This document shows positions 22,511 to 34,612 of a DNA stretch of 64,000 nucleotides, in pieces. Where the stretch lies: NCBI GenBank assembly GCA_007922195.1, contig ML681995.1:19026764-19090763 (forward strand), given 5' to 3'. Numbering within the stretch: position 1 is the stretch's first letter; every line of letters begins with the position of its first letter. The translations under genes were made by a program, and so were the position numbers. A model generated the notes under the pieces. It did not search any database. It was not told where the DNA came from and saw only the letters and a list, made by a program, of their open reading frames with translations. The DNA is from Podocnemis expansa (lineage: Eukaryota > Chordata > Testudines > Podocnemididae).

Positions 22511-23504
22511 GGAGCTTGAGTCATGAAAAATGGCAGAGCAGTGATGCACCATTAATACAAAAAGACTGATGATTTGAGTTTCCTACATTTTGTCGGGAAG
22601 GATAGTTTGTGTCTGTTTTTTTTGCTCCCCCATCACTTCACAACCCACCCCTATCCCGCCACCCCCACCAAAAAGGGCCATTATGGTTATCCTGTCTCTG
22701 ATTCATTATTTGGCTGTCAGAGTTATTGATTGTGTATAGTCCCCACTGTTCTTTCCTTTTATAGAAGATATCTTGGTAAAACACTATCACTGACTGTTCC
22801 TGAATGTAAGAAAAGTCTCTCTCTCTCATAAAATATCTTCACTATTTGAGAAATGGCTAGAGAGAATTTAAGAAATCTTGGGCTTTAATGAATATGAACA
22901 GTGACAATAGCAATGTATGGGAAGTGTTGATGGGAGTTTGGGCTGAGTGAATAGATGCTGCTTTCTGATAAAGAAAATGCAAGGCTCCTGAAAAACCAGA
23001 AAACATACAATTTCCTGCCATCTAGAAAGTACATCTTAAAAATGCAGATCCAATAAAATATCTGTGACTTTCAGCATCTTTAAATAGCCATAAGAGGTGG
23101 AGAAAAGGTACTTTGTAATGCCCTCTATGCCAGCCTGATTAAACAATATACTTAATCAGCAGGAATAGGTATGCTTAGAAGTCGTGGCAAAAAAATTCAA
23201 AAGCTACTAGTGGTTTTGAGTGTCTCAATTTTGGGGTGAGCAAGTTTGTGAACCTTTAAACGTTCACAGATTTTTCAGGTGCACTTTCTGAAAATCAAGC
23301 CTCACTTACTAGTCTTAACTTGGGCATCCAGAATCACTAACTACTTCTTGAAATCTCAGCGCATGATCTCGCTTAATGTTGTTTATTTTTCTGATGCATC
23401 ACAGCTATAAATGTATGCAAAGAATTAACATGGTCCATGATCTACAGAGCTTAGAGTGTAAGTTCTGTGCTAATAATAAAAGGCTAAGGATTTTTAAAGT
23501 ATTG
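22511..23504. other. Intron sequence, nothing recognised
   Basis: AT-rich sequence with no recognisable element before the CR1 at 23505. Confidence 0.45.
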
Positions 23505-25290
23505 GTGAACATGGGTTGTGCCTTATGACTGGAGAATTGCTAATGTAGTCCCTATTTTCAAGAAAGGGAGTAAAAGAGATCCAGGTAACTACAGGCCTGT
23601 TAGTTTGGCCTCAGCAGTAGTATGCAAGGTCTTGGAGAGAATTTTGAAGGAGAAGGTACTTAAGGATATTGAGGAGAATGGTAATTGCTATAAAATACAA
23701 CATGGCTTTACAAAAGGTAGATCATGCGAGACCAGCCTGATCTCCTTTTTTGAGAAGATAACAGATTGTTTGGATAAAGGGAATGCAGTGGACCTAATTT
23801 ACTTAGATTTCAGCAAGCCATTTGATACAGTTCCACACAGGGAATTATTAGTTGAATTTGGAAAGATGGGGATTAATATGAAAATAGAAAGATGAATAAA
23901 GAATTGATTACGGGGGAGATTACAGAGGGTCATAGTGAAAGGTGAACTGTCTAGCTGGAAGGAGGTTACTAGTGGAGTTCCCCAAGGTTCTGTCCTGGGA
24001 CCCATCTTATTCAAGCTTTTCATTACTGACCTTGGCACAAAAAGTGGGAATGTGTTGTTTAAGTTTTCACATGACACCAAGCTGGGAGGTATTGCTAATA
24101 CAGAGGAGGATCAGGATAGCATACAGAATGATTTGGATGACCTTGTAAAGTGGAGCATTGGAAATAGGATGAAATTCAACAATGGGAAGTGCAAGGTCAT
24201 GCACTTATAAGAAAAATTCCTGTTATTTGTCCCTAAGTTGGGAATACATCAGCTGGAAGTGACAGGGGAGGAGAAGGATCTGGGTGTACTGGTTGATCAC
24301 AATGACAATGAGTGGCAGTGAAAAAAGCTTATGCGGTCCTGGGGTGCATCAGAAGGGGTATTTCCAGTAGAGATAGGGAGGTGTTAGTACTGTTATACAA
24401 GGCGCTGGTGCGACCTCACTTGGAATATTGTGTGCAGTCCTGGTCACCCATGTTCAAGAAAGATGAAGTCAAACTGGAACAGGTGCAAAGAAGGGCTACA
24501 AGGATGATCCGTGGAATGAAAAATCTTTCCTATGAGAGACAACTTAAACAGCTTGATTTGTTTAATCTTCTCAAAAGAAGGCTAAAAGGAGATATGATTG
24601 CTTTTTATAAATACATTAGAGGGATAAATACAGGAGAGGGAGAGGAATTATGTGAATACAGCGCCAATGTGGACACAAGAACAAATGGATACAAGCTGTC
24701 CTTCAGAAAATTTAGGCTTGAAATTAGATGCAGATTCCTAACCATCAGAGGAGTAAAGTTCTGAAATAGTCTACCAAGGGAAGTGGTGGGGGCAGAAACC
24801 TTAGGTGCCTTCAAAACTAACCTTATTAAGTTTATGGAGGAAATGACATGATGTACAAATGTAGCTTGGCCACTGTCTGTCTTTTACTACTGGTGATGGG
24901 TATGATAGTGACATGGGAAGGGGCATTAGATGGAGTGGGCTCTGAGTTATTACAGAGAAGTTCTTTTTAACCTGGCTGTTGTGGACTTGCCCTCATGCTC
25001 AGGGTTTAACTGATCACCGTATTTGGGGTCGGGAAGGAATTTTCCCTCAGGGCAGATTAGCTTGGGCATTGGGTTTTTTTGCCTTCCTCTGTAGCATTGG
25101 GTTTGGCTCACTTGCTGGTTGATTCTCTGTGTTACAGTCTTTAAATCATGATTTGAGGACTTTAATAGTTCAGTTATGGGTTTGAGGTTCATTGTAAGAG
25201 TGGGTCGGTGAGCTTTTATGGCCTGCAGTGTGCGGTAGGTCAGACTAGATGATTATATTGGTCCCTTCTGACCTTAGTGTCTATGAGTCT
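23505..25290 (+). mobile_element. CR1-type LINE, 5'-truncated, decayed
   Basis: The reverse transcriptase domain is split over several frames. Frame 23518-23895 has [25 protein letters not shown] and Y-L-D-F-S-K-P-F-D-T-V. Frame 23935-24210 has [11 protein letters not shown] and, where F-A-D-D-T is expected, F-S-H-D-T. Frame 24312-24764 has [10 protein letters not shown] and V-Q-R-R-A-T-R-M-I. The catalytic aspartate pair is lost (A-D-D to S-H-D). The 3' end closes with 'gtcagactagatgattata' and 'ggtcccttctgacctt', a different tail from the CR1 copies at 4315 and 34613, so it is a different subfamily. Confidence 0.85.
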
Positions 25291-25354
25291 AATGCATTTT
25301 GCAAGAGAGACTTGAGAAATACTAACAGTATATTTCTTAGAATACCACTTATAC

Positions 25355-25424
25355 AAACAAGGAGTCCTATGGCACTTAGACTAACAAATTGATTTATCAC
25401 ATGAGCTCTTGTGGGAGAAAACGG
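25355..25424. repeat. Fold-back repeat, left part, split by a DIRS insertion
   Basis: 'caaggagtcctatggcactt' through 'gagctcttgtgggagaaaa' is the left part of the fold-back family. Its continuation (atcccacttcttgttttgct and the outer end) resumes at about 27816. The DIRS-like copy B lies between, so B inserted into this repeat. Confidence 0.75.
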
Positions 25425-27815
25425 TGGGTTACCTGTGGAACCATCCTTCTTCAAGATGGGCTGCTCGCATACATTCAGTTCTAGGTGTCTACATGCCACA
25501 GGGCACGATTGGCTAGAAACTCTTTGCCCTAGCCTGTTAGAGGAGGATCGGTGGCCAATGCCCCCTCTGGCCACTCCCACGGCTATATATATGGCCTGAC
25601 CCTTATCCTCCTCAGTCCCTTCTCTTTGCTAACTCCAGTTAGCAGGGACAGGAAGAGAGACCTGAATGTATACGAGGAGCTCACCTCGAAGGAGGACAGT
25701 TACTGGTAAGTAACCCACCATTCTTTTTCGAGTGCTGCTCACATTATTCAGTTCTAGGTCACTACTAGCCGTACCTTGGATGGTGGGCATAGTTTTTAAT
25801 TTTCCCCGCCATCAGCATGGCATCCCCAAAAATGGTTGGGTGATGGAACGGTGGGCCATTGAGCTTACAATGACAAGGACCCTGCTGACACCTGGGTTCT
25901 TCTAGGGGAAGACCGTAGGAGGGATGCTGCAGAGGTTATCTGTCATTCTGTTGGGGAGACTTGAGGCTTGGTAGGAGGGCAACCTTAATCCTTATGGGTG
26001 CCCTTCTTGTTGATCATAGCTGATTCGATGAAGGGAAAACATTGACTCCAGCAACGTTCCACTATCCTGTCATGTGGCAAACGATTGCTGTGTCCCGAAG
26101 AAAGGGGAAAGTGGGATGTGGTGTCTCCAATGCTGGTGGGTTGGGATTTGTCACCTGTACATCTCACCTGGTTTAGTTCGCTGTGACTGGGATCCTGGTA
26201 GGACACGCTGGGGTGGGGAGTGTCCTAGTCCAGTGGGGAAGGACATGTGGGAAGACAACTGCAGAAGGAGGGAGTTGGCTCCAAACCGAGGGGCCTATTC
26301 TCCTGACCCATAGGTATTCAAAAGGGTAGAATCCCTGATTTGAGACCTGTCTATTTAGGAGAGGCCTGACTAGAAGGACCTTCAGACCCCAAAGTGACCC
26401 AAGTGATTATGGCTACCCAGAGCAGAGGATGTTGGGGGGGGGGGGCTCCAGGAGGGTCCCACCTAGTGGGAATAACCTTCCTGCAAGTCATTGCAACAGG
26501 GGTGAGGGTACCCCCTGAAGGGACTCCTGTTCTGAGTTCCAGGAAAAAACTCCACAAGCCTTTTATGGAAAGAAAGGGGGGAGTTGTAGCAGAAGAATGA
26601 GGAGAGGGGAAGGGCAGCAGGGAAGTTGAAAAAGGCCCCGCTTTGATCTGACCCTTAGGGTTGCAAATGAGGACAGGCATATAACGAGTGGGGAAATAGG
26701 GGAATCCCTATCTTAGGTCCTAGCAGATAGTTGCACAAGTTAGGTAGCTAGATGCATGTTTCCCTCACTCCTTTCCTTCTCTGTTCTTTGGAAATAAAAC
26801 AAAAGAGGCAACTTTCCCAGCCACTCTTCCAGGGAAGGCAGCCTTGTTACCCTTATGTGCGCTCTTTCCTGGGCAGAGGAGTGCTTGGTAGGCACACCAC
26901 TAGCGTATGACAGGTTATCGATTCCCTGCCACGACCTGCAGTTAGTAAGGTGGCAAGCCTCTCTTGAAGCAGGTGAGCCGTCTGTGTCAGAGGCGGCAGA
27001 TTACAGCTGTTAGCTGCCTGATGCAGTCTGAGATCAGCAGTATAATGCCCGCCTTTGCCCCTTTAATCATCAAGGGGTTTCTCAGGGATGTTAGGGAAGG
27101 TGCGTATCCCTTCTTCCAGAGGAGAAGCGTGGACTCCCTTGACAAACTCCACCATTTATCCTGGTAGTGAGACAGAGAGTGGGGTAATCCCGGATTGTAA
27201 AGAAATACGGGGGGGGACCCCAAGACATCATAGTCCCCTTGAAAGGCTGCAAGACACCGTTTTCCTGTGTCCCATGGGGGAACGGAGCAAGGAGTGATGG
27301 GTGAAGAACGTCACAGGGCATGCTACCAACAGTAAACTAGGCCCATTGACTTACCTGGTGAGATTCACCCAGACATTTTAAGGCATTTCTTGTGTGGTTC
27401 ATCCCTTGGGAAGGCCTTGCCACAGCTCATGCAGGGTTTGAACCCTAGCATGGCGGGTGGCAGTTGGGAGCAGTGTTCTGGCTCCAGTTTTGAAGGTTTG
27501 GTAGGAGCACCGGGTCACGGTGGGACGATGTCCACAAAAAGATCTTCTAGCACAAATGGGTGGCTAATAAACAGAGTGGAATAGATAGGCACTTGCACTA
27601 GCCTAAGGAGCGGGCTGTTCCATAACCAATGCTGAGTGTGGAAAAAGGAACTGAGGAGGATCAGGGTCAGGGCCATACATATAGCCGTGGGAGTGGCCAG
27701 AGAGGACGTTGGCCACTGACCCTGCTGTGATAGGCTAGGGAAAAAAGTTTTCGGCCAGTTGTGCGCTGTGGCACAGACACCTAGAAATGAATGATGTGGG
27801 TAGTGCACGAAAAAG
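25425..27815 (-). mobile_element. Short non-autonomous DIRS-like element (copy B)
   Basis: The two ends are inverted copies of each other. The left end reads ttctaggtgtctacatgcca ... ccacggctatatatatggcc and the right end, in reverse, ttctaggtgtctgtgccaca ... ccacggctatatgtatggcc. On the minus strand near 27372-27445 there is a gag-like zinc knuckle with K-C-L-K-C-L-G-E-S-H. The interior is only about 1.8 kb. I see no reverse transcriptase or recombinase, so it looks like an internally deleted derivative. It sits inside a fold-back repeat. Confidence 0.72.
25583..25596 (-). promoter_or_regulatory. TATA-like core in the DIRS terminal repeat
   Basis: The sequence ctatatatatgg lies in the inverted terminal repeat about 40 bases from 'cagtcccttctctttgct'. 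The same TATA-then-cttct order appears in the terminal repeats of copy C (around 29090 and, reversed, 37750). It is a candidate start region for DIRS transcripts. The palindromic TATA makes strand assignment uncertain. Confidence 0.35.
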
Positions 27816-27872
27816 AATCCCACTTCTTGTTTTGCTGAACTAGATTAACACAGCAACTACCCCTTTGGACCC
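27816..27872. repeat. Fold-back repeat, right part after the DIRS insertion
   Basis: It continues the split repeat with 'atcccacttcttgttttgct', then 'gaactagattaacacagcaa' and the outer end 'ctacccctttgg'. Confidence 0.72.
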
Positions 27873-28937
27873 CAGTTATACAAAGATGATGAAATGAGAG
27901 GGAAGATGTTTACTCTTGAATCGTTAGTGAAATGCTGTGCAAAACAAGTGGGGATGAGAAGAGATTTGAGAGACTGAGAGGAGGAACATTTTGAGACAGT
28001 AATTCAGAAGGCTCTCCTAATATACAGGTACTGTGAACAGAAGTGTGCAAATGAATGTGCTCACTTCCTGTTGCACCCTCAATGTACTGCAGCTGGTCAC
28101 ATTATCGCCTAGCTTTTGTGCTGAATAAAAGCAAGCCTTCTGTTGTCATTAGTTTTTAAAAATTGTTTTTCTCTAACATTTTCTTCCTTGTAGCGTCCTT
28201 AAGCACACCTTTCAAAATGCATTTTTCTTGGAATATTGGGAACAGCATATCAACAGAGAGGTGCATTGTTGTCAAGGTTATTAGACCTTTTGGCTGGATT
28301 TTGGCTTGCAGGCATGCAGTGTCATATCTGCTCTATTGTTTTGTGAGAGAGTAGGGTTTTTGCATACTTGAGTGTCCTGTTTATTAAAGAGGAACAAGCA
28401 GGCAGACTGCAGGGATAATGTGATATGTGTGTGTGCTTCTGCCATGGTAAAGGAACCCAGCACTCCTGGCTAGTGAGTTATCCAAGAACAGGGATGAGAT
28501 TTTTAGTCTGCCTACAGCCCTTGTTTTGAGTAAAAAAAATGATACTCTTCAGAATGAAAAGAGGAAGTTTTAACTTTTAGGACTCTAGCCAACTTGCAGT
28601 TGTTTAAAACCTTGGAGCCTGCCCAGTTTCTTTAAGTTTGGAATGAACTTTTGTGAGTTGGAACACTCTGCTTGTCAGACCATTAGATTCCTGATCACAA
28701 GGAAGGGGAGCTATTGTGTTCGAGTTAGTAAAGGAGAATGTTTAACTTCCCTCCCCTAAAAATATACACATTAGTTCTGCAACAGTTTCCCATAGTTCAT
28801 TCTGCCAACAAACATTTCTGTTTTTAACTTAAATAGAAAATCACAATGAGTTGAGGTAGGTCCTTATTGTTACTTAGTGAAGATATATGTATATGCCAGT
28901 GACAGGTTTTGGATACAGATTTTTGCAGGAGCCTTTG
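27873..28937. other. Intron sequence, nothing recognised
   Basis: AT-rich sequence between copies B and C. No coding or repeat signature could be supported. Confidence 0.45.
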
Positions 28938-28940
28938 AGT

Positions 28941-29145
28941 TTTGTTCAAGTGCTGCTCACATTCATTCCAGTATAGGTGTATATGTTGCACAGCGCATGG
29001 ATGCCTGGAAGCCTTTTTGCCCTAGCCATCTCTGTAGCATCAGTGGCCAATGCCCCTCTGTCCTGCGCACCTGTGCAGGTATATAGGTGGCCCTGCCCCT
29101 GCCCTCCTTCAGTTCCTTCTTTCCGCTCTCAGCAACAGTCCTGGA
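28941..29145 (+). repeat. Left inverted terminal repeat of DIRS copy C
   Basis: It starts 'gtgctgctcacattcattcc', passes through 'ggccaatgcccctctgtcct' and a gtatatagg TATA-like core near 29090, and ends 'cagttccttctttccgctct'. Each block reappears inverted at 37660-37900. Confidence 0.82.
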
Positions 29146-29344
29146 ACTGCCTGCTCTTGCTTTCAGCAAGTGCCTGTCTTTTTCTCTATTTTTGTCAAAT
29201 TCCATTGATGCTTAGCTGGGAAAAGTTGTTCGTTATCATTTCTCCACCGGCTTCGAAACGTGCTGATGATTCTCCTTCTCCACTGCATGAAGACTCCATG
29301 GGCGTTTGCACCGAGTCAGCCATGCTGTGCAAGCTACAGCAAGG

Positions 29345-31500
29345 CCTTTGTCATCAGTGACCCACATGAGTGATGCCTGAAGTGCTTAGAAGAGTCCCAT
29401 AGTACCGACAAACACCAAATCTGTTGGTCCTTCAAGCCTAGCACTCAGAATGAGCGGGAGCAGCACCTCTGACCCATGGCGCTCAAAAAGTCCCTGCGGC
29501 CCACATCAGTGCCAGGCACCTCCACTTCAGCACAGGAGACCTCAGTGCCACAAGCCCACTTGGCACTGGCCCGGCCCTGGCACCACTCCCCATCCAGAAA
29601 GACAAAGAAGCCATGCTCAAGTTCAGGGTCCACCTCAGAGGCCCAGCCCAAAGGAAAGCCACGCCATTAGTGCAGGTCTGGGTCACCAGTGCCAAGACCA
29701 TCAGCAGCGCAAAAGGCCTGAGTCGCTCCTGATCCCCTTGACACTAGAGGCCCTCAAAGCCACTAGGGCCCTCCTGCAGCTCCTGACTCCTACTCTGCCA
29801 AGACTGGCGGTGTCCAGGGGAAAACCAGCCCTCCTCTTGAAGGCGTGGTTGGGATTGGAGCACGAATCCACCACCTCATCATAGGAGGATGTGGCTCAAC
29901 GAGATGTCCAGTGAGGCAGTGCACAGGGACTATGGGAACCCATCACAGACTCTCTGGAACATTGCCCCAGGGCAATCAGCACAGCCCTCCAGCACTGCAG
30001 ACACAACGGTCCCCTTTACCACATTCAGGGAACTCGTTGCATGGTGCTCCTCTGAAGAAGGCCTCAAGCCCCCTTTCCTCGGAGTCTGAGTTTGGGAACG
30101 ATAAGGACTACTTTCATATCTCCCCAGAGACCTCCCATCAGGACTATTCCCCAGTGTGGTCACAAAAATCTCACCACACCAGGTCCAAGTCAGGCCCATC
30201 AAGGGACTCTGACACTTGGCACTGCTGTAGTTGTTTGTAAGCACCACATATCCTGGCACCGACCACTGCCAAGCCAGCAGGTAAGTGCAGGAAAAAGTGC
30301 TCCCCAACATCCTCCCACTGCAGGGTCCTTCAGGCCTGCTCCCCGGCACTGACTGTGCCAGCACCAACATCACCGCACGAGACACTGTCAGTGCCGATGC
30401 ACAAGAGAAGCCATTCACATGAGGCCCCTCAGCATAGGGATTCCAGATGGCAACCATCATGGGGCCAAACGACTTTCTCAGACTGGACACCGAGAACCTT
30501 TAAAGACAGGTCATCACAATGGACTTGCTGGTGAACTGGGGAGTTCTCAGGCTCATCAAGACCTGCTGCACCCAGGAGGGGTCCTGGTTCTTGGCATCGT
30601 CCAATGAGGAGTCAGACACTGGGGCCTGATGGTCCAGCTCCTGCCATAGTACTTTGCAGGTCATGTCCTCTTCGTTGCCTGGCAAAACAGCATATCAGAG
30701 ATCCCTATCATTTAGGGAAGACACTTGCGTCCATCAGGAGCTGCTGAGATGTATGGTTGGCGACCTTCGACCTGCAAATCAAGGTGGTCAGGGAAGACTT
30801 CGACCCTCTCTTCGATGTTGGTGACATAGCTTCTCCAGCCATGGTGGCGGTCCCGCTACATGAAGGAGTCCTGAAAATTGCCTGGGCAAGGTGGCAAACA
30901 CCATCCTTGGTCCTCATCCCACCGGTATCCAAAGCGGCAGAAAGGAAGTACCATGTTCCTGCAGACAAGTTTAGCTTGCTTTTTAACCATCCCCCTGGGC
31001 TCCCCGGTGGTGGATGCGGTGAATCAGTGGAAGAGGCATGCCTAACCAGCTGCCACACCAAAGGACAAAGAAGCCAAAAAGCTTGACCTCCTTCGCAGGA
31101 AGATGTAGTCCACCACAGCCCTGCAACTGTGCATCGGCAAACCACCAGGCCCTCATGGGCAGGTACGTTTTTAACCTGTGGAAGGTGATGGAGAGCTTCA
31201 GGGATCTTATCCCCACTAACCACTCCAGAGACTATAACACCTTGGTGGAGGAGGGCCTCCTAGCCGCAAGGGATGTACTCCTGACTTCCTGGGATGCCAC
31301 AGATACTGCAAGTTGGGACGGTGGCATCAGCAGTCGCCATGCACAGGGCTGCCTGGCTGTAGGGGTCGGGACTTTCACCACAAATTCAGCAGTCCATCCA
31401 AGACCTTCCTTTCGAGGGCCTACTGCTGTCTGCAGAATCAACGGACTCCATGCTACGTGGAATGAAAGATTCATGTACCACCCTAAGATCGTCAGATAGC
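29345..31500 (+). pseudogene. DIRS gag gene of copy C, broken
   Basis: A zinc-knuckle-like motif C-L-K-C-L-E-E-S-H lies at 29375-29430. A long serine- and proline-rich, low-complexity region follows (frame 29450-29884 and others). Near 31135-31200 there is A-N-H-Q-A-L-M-G-R-Y and then L-W-K, which aligns with the gag core of copy D (V-A-N-Y-I-A-I-L-S-N-Y). The region needs several frame changes and stops to read through. Confidence 0.65.
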
Positions 31501-32039
31501 CAGGCATTCCTTATGTCAGCAGCGGCCTAAACAGCAGTTCCATCAGCAGCACCAGCAACATCAACAGGACTCCTGGCACCAGCCCTTCTAGCCCTCCCAT
31601 TGCCCCTATGGGAGGGGGGATAGGGACAGAGGCAAGAGCGGAAATGGTTCCAGACTTCAGGGGAGCACACAATCCTGCTGCCAGGGAAATAACAGCTCCC
31701 GCCCACTGTACCAGAAGCAGAGCTTTTGACGTCTTCCCCATGGGCCGCATCAACAACAATGCTGACCACACCCTACCATTCCAGAGCCAATTAGGCCTGT
31801 TCCACCACCAATGGGCCAAAATCCCATCAGACCTCTGGATTGTAGACACAGTCTCTAAAGGCTACGCCATCCAGTTCAGTTCAGATTCAGACCTTGGGAC
31901 TGAAAACCACCCCATCACCACAGCAGTGGTTACCCCTCCCACAAAGCCGTACTAGAACTGCAGTGTCAAAGACTCCCGATTCTGGAGGCAATAGGAAAAA
32001 GTCCCCATAGGGGAGCGGGTGAGGGGCTTATATTCCCAT

Positions 32040-33480
32040 TACTTCCTGGTCCTGAAAGCATGTGGGAGTCTGTGACCCATTCTGGACCTCAGGGCCTTGA
32101 ACAAACACTTAAAAAGAATAAAGTTCTGAATGGTATCCCTATCTCAGGTTATTCCCTCCTTAGACCCTGGGGACTGGTTCGCAGCCCTCAACCTAAAGGA
32201 CATGTATTTCCATATCGCAATAAAGCAAGGACACAGAAGTTTCCTTCTCTTTGTGGTGGGCGCGGGAACCACTTCCAGTTCACTGTGCTCCCTTTTGGCC
32301 TCTCTCTGGCCACAAGGGCTTTTACAAAATGCATCGCGGCAGTGGCAGCTTACTTGAGAAAACAGGGAATCAGGATATGCCCGTACCTAGACAAGTGGTT
32401 AGCAAGGGGAAGGTCCAAACACCAAGTCCATCACAGTGTGCACATAACCAGAAGCCTGTGCAGCAGACTAGGCCTGCTAAAGCTAGAAAAATCAATTCTC
32501 TCCCTCTCGAGGAAGATAGAGTTCGTAGGGGCCAAACTAGACTCAACAAGAGCAAGGGCCTCCCTCCCCCATCAAGGCTTCAGGCCACATCTACCATCAT
32601 TTCAGAACTGAGGCGTGCCCCTGTGACCACTGCGAGTCACTGCTTGCAGTTGCTGGGCCATATGGCGGTCTCCACCTATGTGGTCAGGACAGCCTGCCTG
32701 CATGAGACCCCTACAGCTGTGGTTGGCAATGACCTTCAAACTGCATTGTCACCCACTGAAATGGGTGGTCACTATGCCAAAAGTAGTGCTGGACCCAGGG
32801 GCGTTGCTGGGGGGGGTGAGGGGCCTGGGGCACAGGCACAGGCCCCGCCCCCAGCCTGCAGGCCCCGCCCCCTGGCCGGGGTCAGGGCCACCACAGCCAC
32901 CGGTGGCTGGGCCCCAGATTGGGCCAGAGATCCAGGGCACTGGTGCTGGGGCTCGGGGCACATGCCTGGGCATGCCCAGCACCAGCGACACCCCTGGCTG
33001 GACCAGTTGAGGGTGTGGCAGGACCCCAAGTTTGCATGCGCAGGGTCCCATTCAAAGCTCAGAGCCCTTCAGTCACTCTCATCGTGGACACATTGGATCA
33101 GGGATGGGGAGCTCAAATCATGGTGGGCTTGTCCACCCAAGAAACATGGTTAAGGGAGGATATCACCCTTCACATAAATGTGAAGGAACTAAAAGCAATC
33201 TGTCTAGCATGCATGCCTTCCTAGGCAAAACAGAGGGGAAGACAATCCACATACTGACAGGCAACATGACAGCCATGTTCTATACCAACCGCCAGTGGGG
33301 GAGTCCACTCATCTGCTCTGTGTGGAGAGGCATCCCATCTGTGGAAACTGGCTCTGAGACACAACTTCCCCCATCTACCAGGGGTGAGCCAGCTCCTGAG
33401 CAGACACCACTGAGCAGGCACTTCCCCTCCCAACACAGGTGGTCCCTCCATATAGAGGTGGCAGATCACCTCTTTAGGCT
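32040..33480 (+). pseudogene. DIRS reverse transcriptase and RNase H of copy C, broken
   Basis: Overlapping frames carry W-F-A-A-L-N-L-K-D-M-Y-F-H-I-A-I (32130 frame), L-P-F-G-L-S-L-A-T-R-A-F and P-Y-L-D-K-W-L (32060 frame). The catalytic Y-L-D-D box reads Y-L-D-K, so the polymerase would be inactive even with the frame intact. RNase H pieces follow after 33030, with D-T-L-D-Q-G-W-G-A-Q replacing the expected T-D-A-S-x-x-G-W-G-A. A hAT-like element cuts the RNase H gene. Confidence 0.75.
32796..32996. mobile_element. hAT-like miniature element with perfect 8-bp duplication
   Basis: The left end caggggcgttgct and right end agcgacacccctg are inverted repeats. The flanks are gctggacc on both sides (32788-32795 and 32997-33004), a perfect 8-bp target duplication. 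The interior is very GC-rich, with repeated 'ggccccgcccc'. It lies within the RNase H region of DIRS copy C. Confidence 0.88.
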
Positions 33481-34612
33481 CTGGGGTCAGCCCCAGATGG
33501 ATTTATTTGCCTCGCAAGCAAACCACAAGTGCAATTGTTTTTGCTCCCTCGGACGTAAGGAGAGGGGCTCACATTCGGATGCCCTCCTGATAGACTGGGG
33601 AGGCGCACTTATGTACACTTTACTTCCCATTCCATACATCCAGAGGGTGCTATCAAAGATCAGAAGGGACAAAGCCAACATAATTTTAATAGCTCTGGCC
33701 TGGCCTCGCCAGCCATGTTATACCACCTTACTAAACCTCTCAGTAGGTCCACCCATAATGCTCCAGCTCAGAGAGGATCTACTCACACAGGACTCTGGCT
33801 GCCTGCAGCACCCAGACCTGAGAATGCTACATCTGACAGCGTGGAGGCTGCATGGCTAAACCCCAGGGAGAGGGCGTGCTCAGAGAAAGTACAAAGAGTC
33901 CTTACTGAGAGCAGAAAATCTTCCACAAGAGTCATCTACAGTGCAAGGTGGAAGTGCTTCTCGCTTTGGGCCCAGGGACAATGGGTGGACCCTAAGTCTG
34001 CCCCGATTGAATTAATAGTGGACTACCTCCTAATCTTAAAAGAACGTGGCCTTATGGCTCCCTCTGTCAGAATGCATTTGGCAGCAATTGTGGCACCGCA
34101 CAATACTTTTGGCGGGGTAACTCCCTTCACCCATCCTATGACTTCAAGGTGCCTGAAGGGCATAGAGGGACTTTACCCCCAGGCTTGGGAACCAGTTTCC
34201 CAGTGGGACTTGAGGCTGGTACTAGAGGGACTCACAGAACTGCCATATGATCCCCTCAGCTCTTGCACCTTGTTGGTCTTATCATGGAAGGTAGCCTTCC
34301 TGGTGGCCATCATCTCAGTCAGATGGGTCTCCAAGCTAAGAGCCCCGTCCTCAGAACCACCATACACGGTCTTTTACTTGGACAAGGTGCAGCTCCGCCC
34401 TCATCTGGTCTTCCTGCCTAAAGTGGTGTCGTACTCCCACGTGAACCAGGACATCTCCCTACTGGTTTTCTTCCTGGACCCACAGGTCACGGAAGATCAG
34501 AGAAAGCGGCATACCTTCAATGTAAAAAGGGCACCCGAGATCTATATGAGCGTACCAGCCCACTTCAAAAAATGATGCAGCTGTTTGTCACAGTTTCCGA
34601 ATGCATGAGGGG
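33480..34612 (+). pseudogene. DIRS polymerase tail and tyrosine recombinase (5' part), copy C
   Basis: The region at 33480-33860 has P-Q-M-D-L-F-A-S-Q-A-N, then P-I-P-Y-I-Q-R-V-L and L-I-A-L-A-W-P-R, the conserved stretch after RNase H in DIRS polyproteins. Frame 33715-34575 then encodes the recombinase: an N-terminal core-binding part (S-T-R-V-I-Y-S-A-R-W-K-C-F) and F-L-V-A-I-I-S-V-R-W-V-S-K-L-R-A, which holds the first catalytic arginine region. The gene is cut at 34612 by a CR1 and resumes at about 37286. Confidence 0.78.

Noticed and set aside
21923..22552. Frames of 151 to 209 codons across the gap
   Set aside because: They consist mostly of unknown residues from the 400 N.
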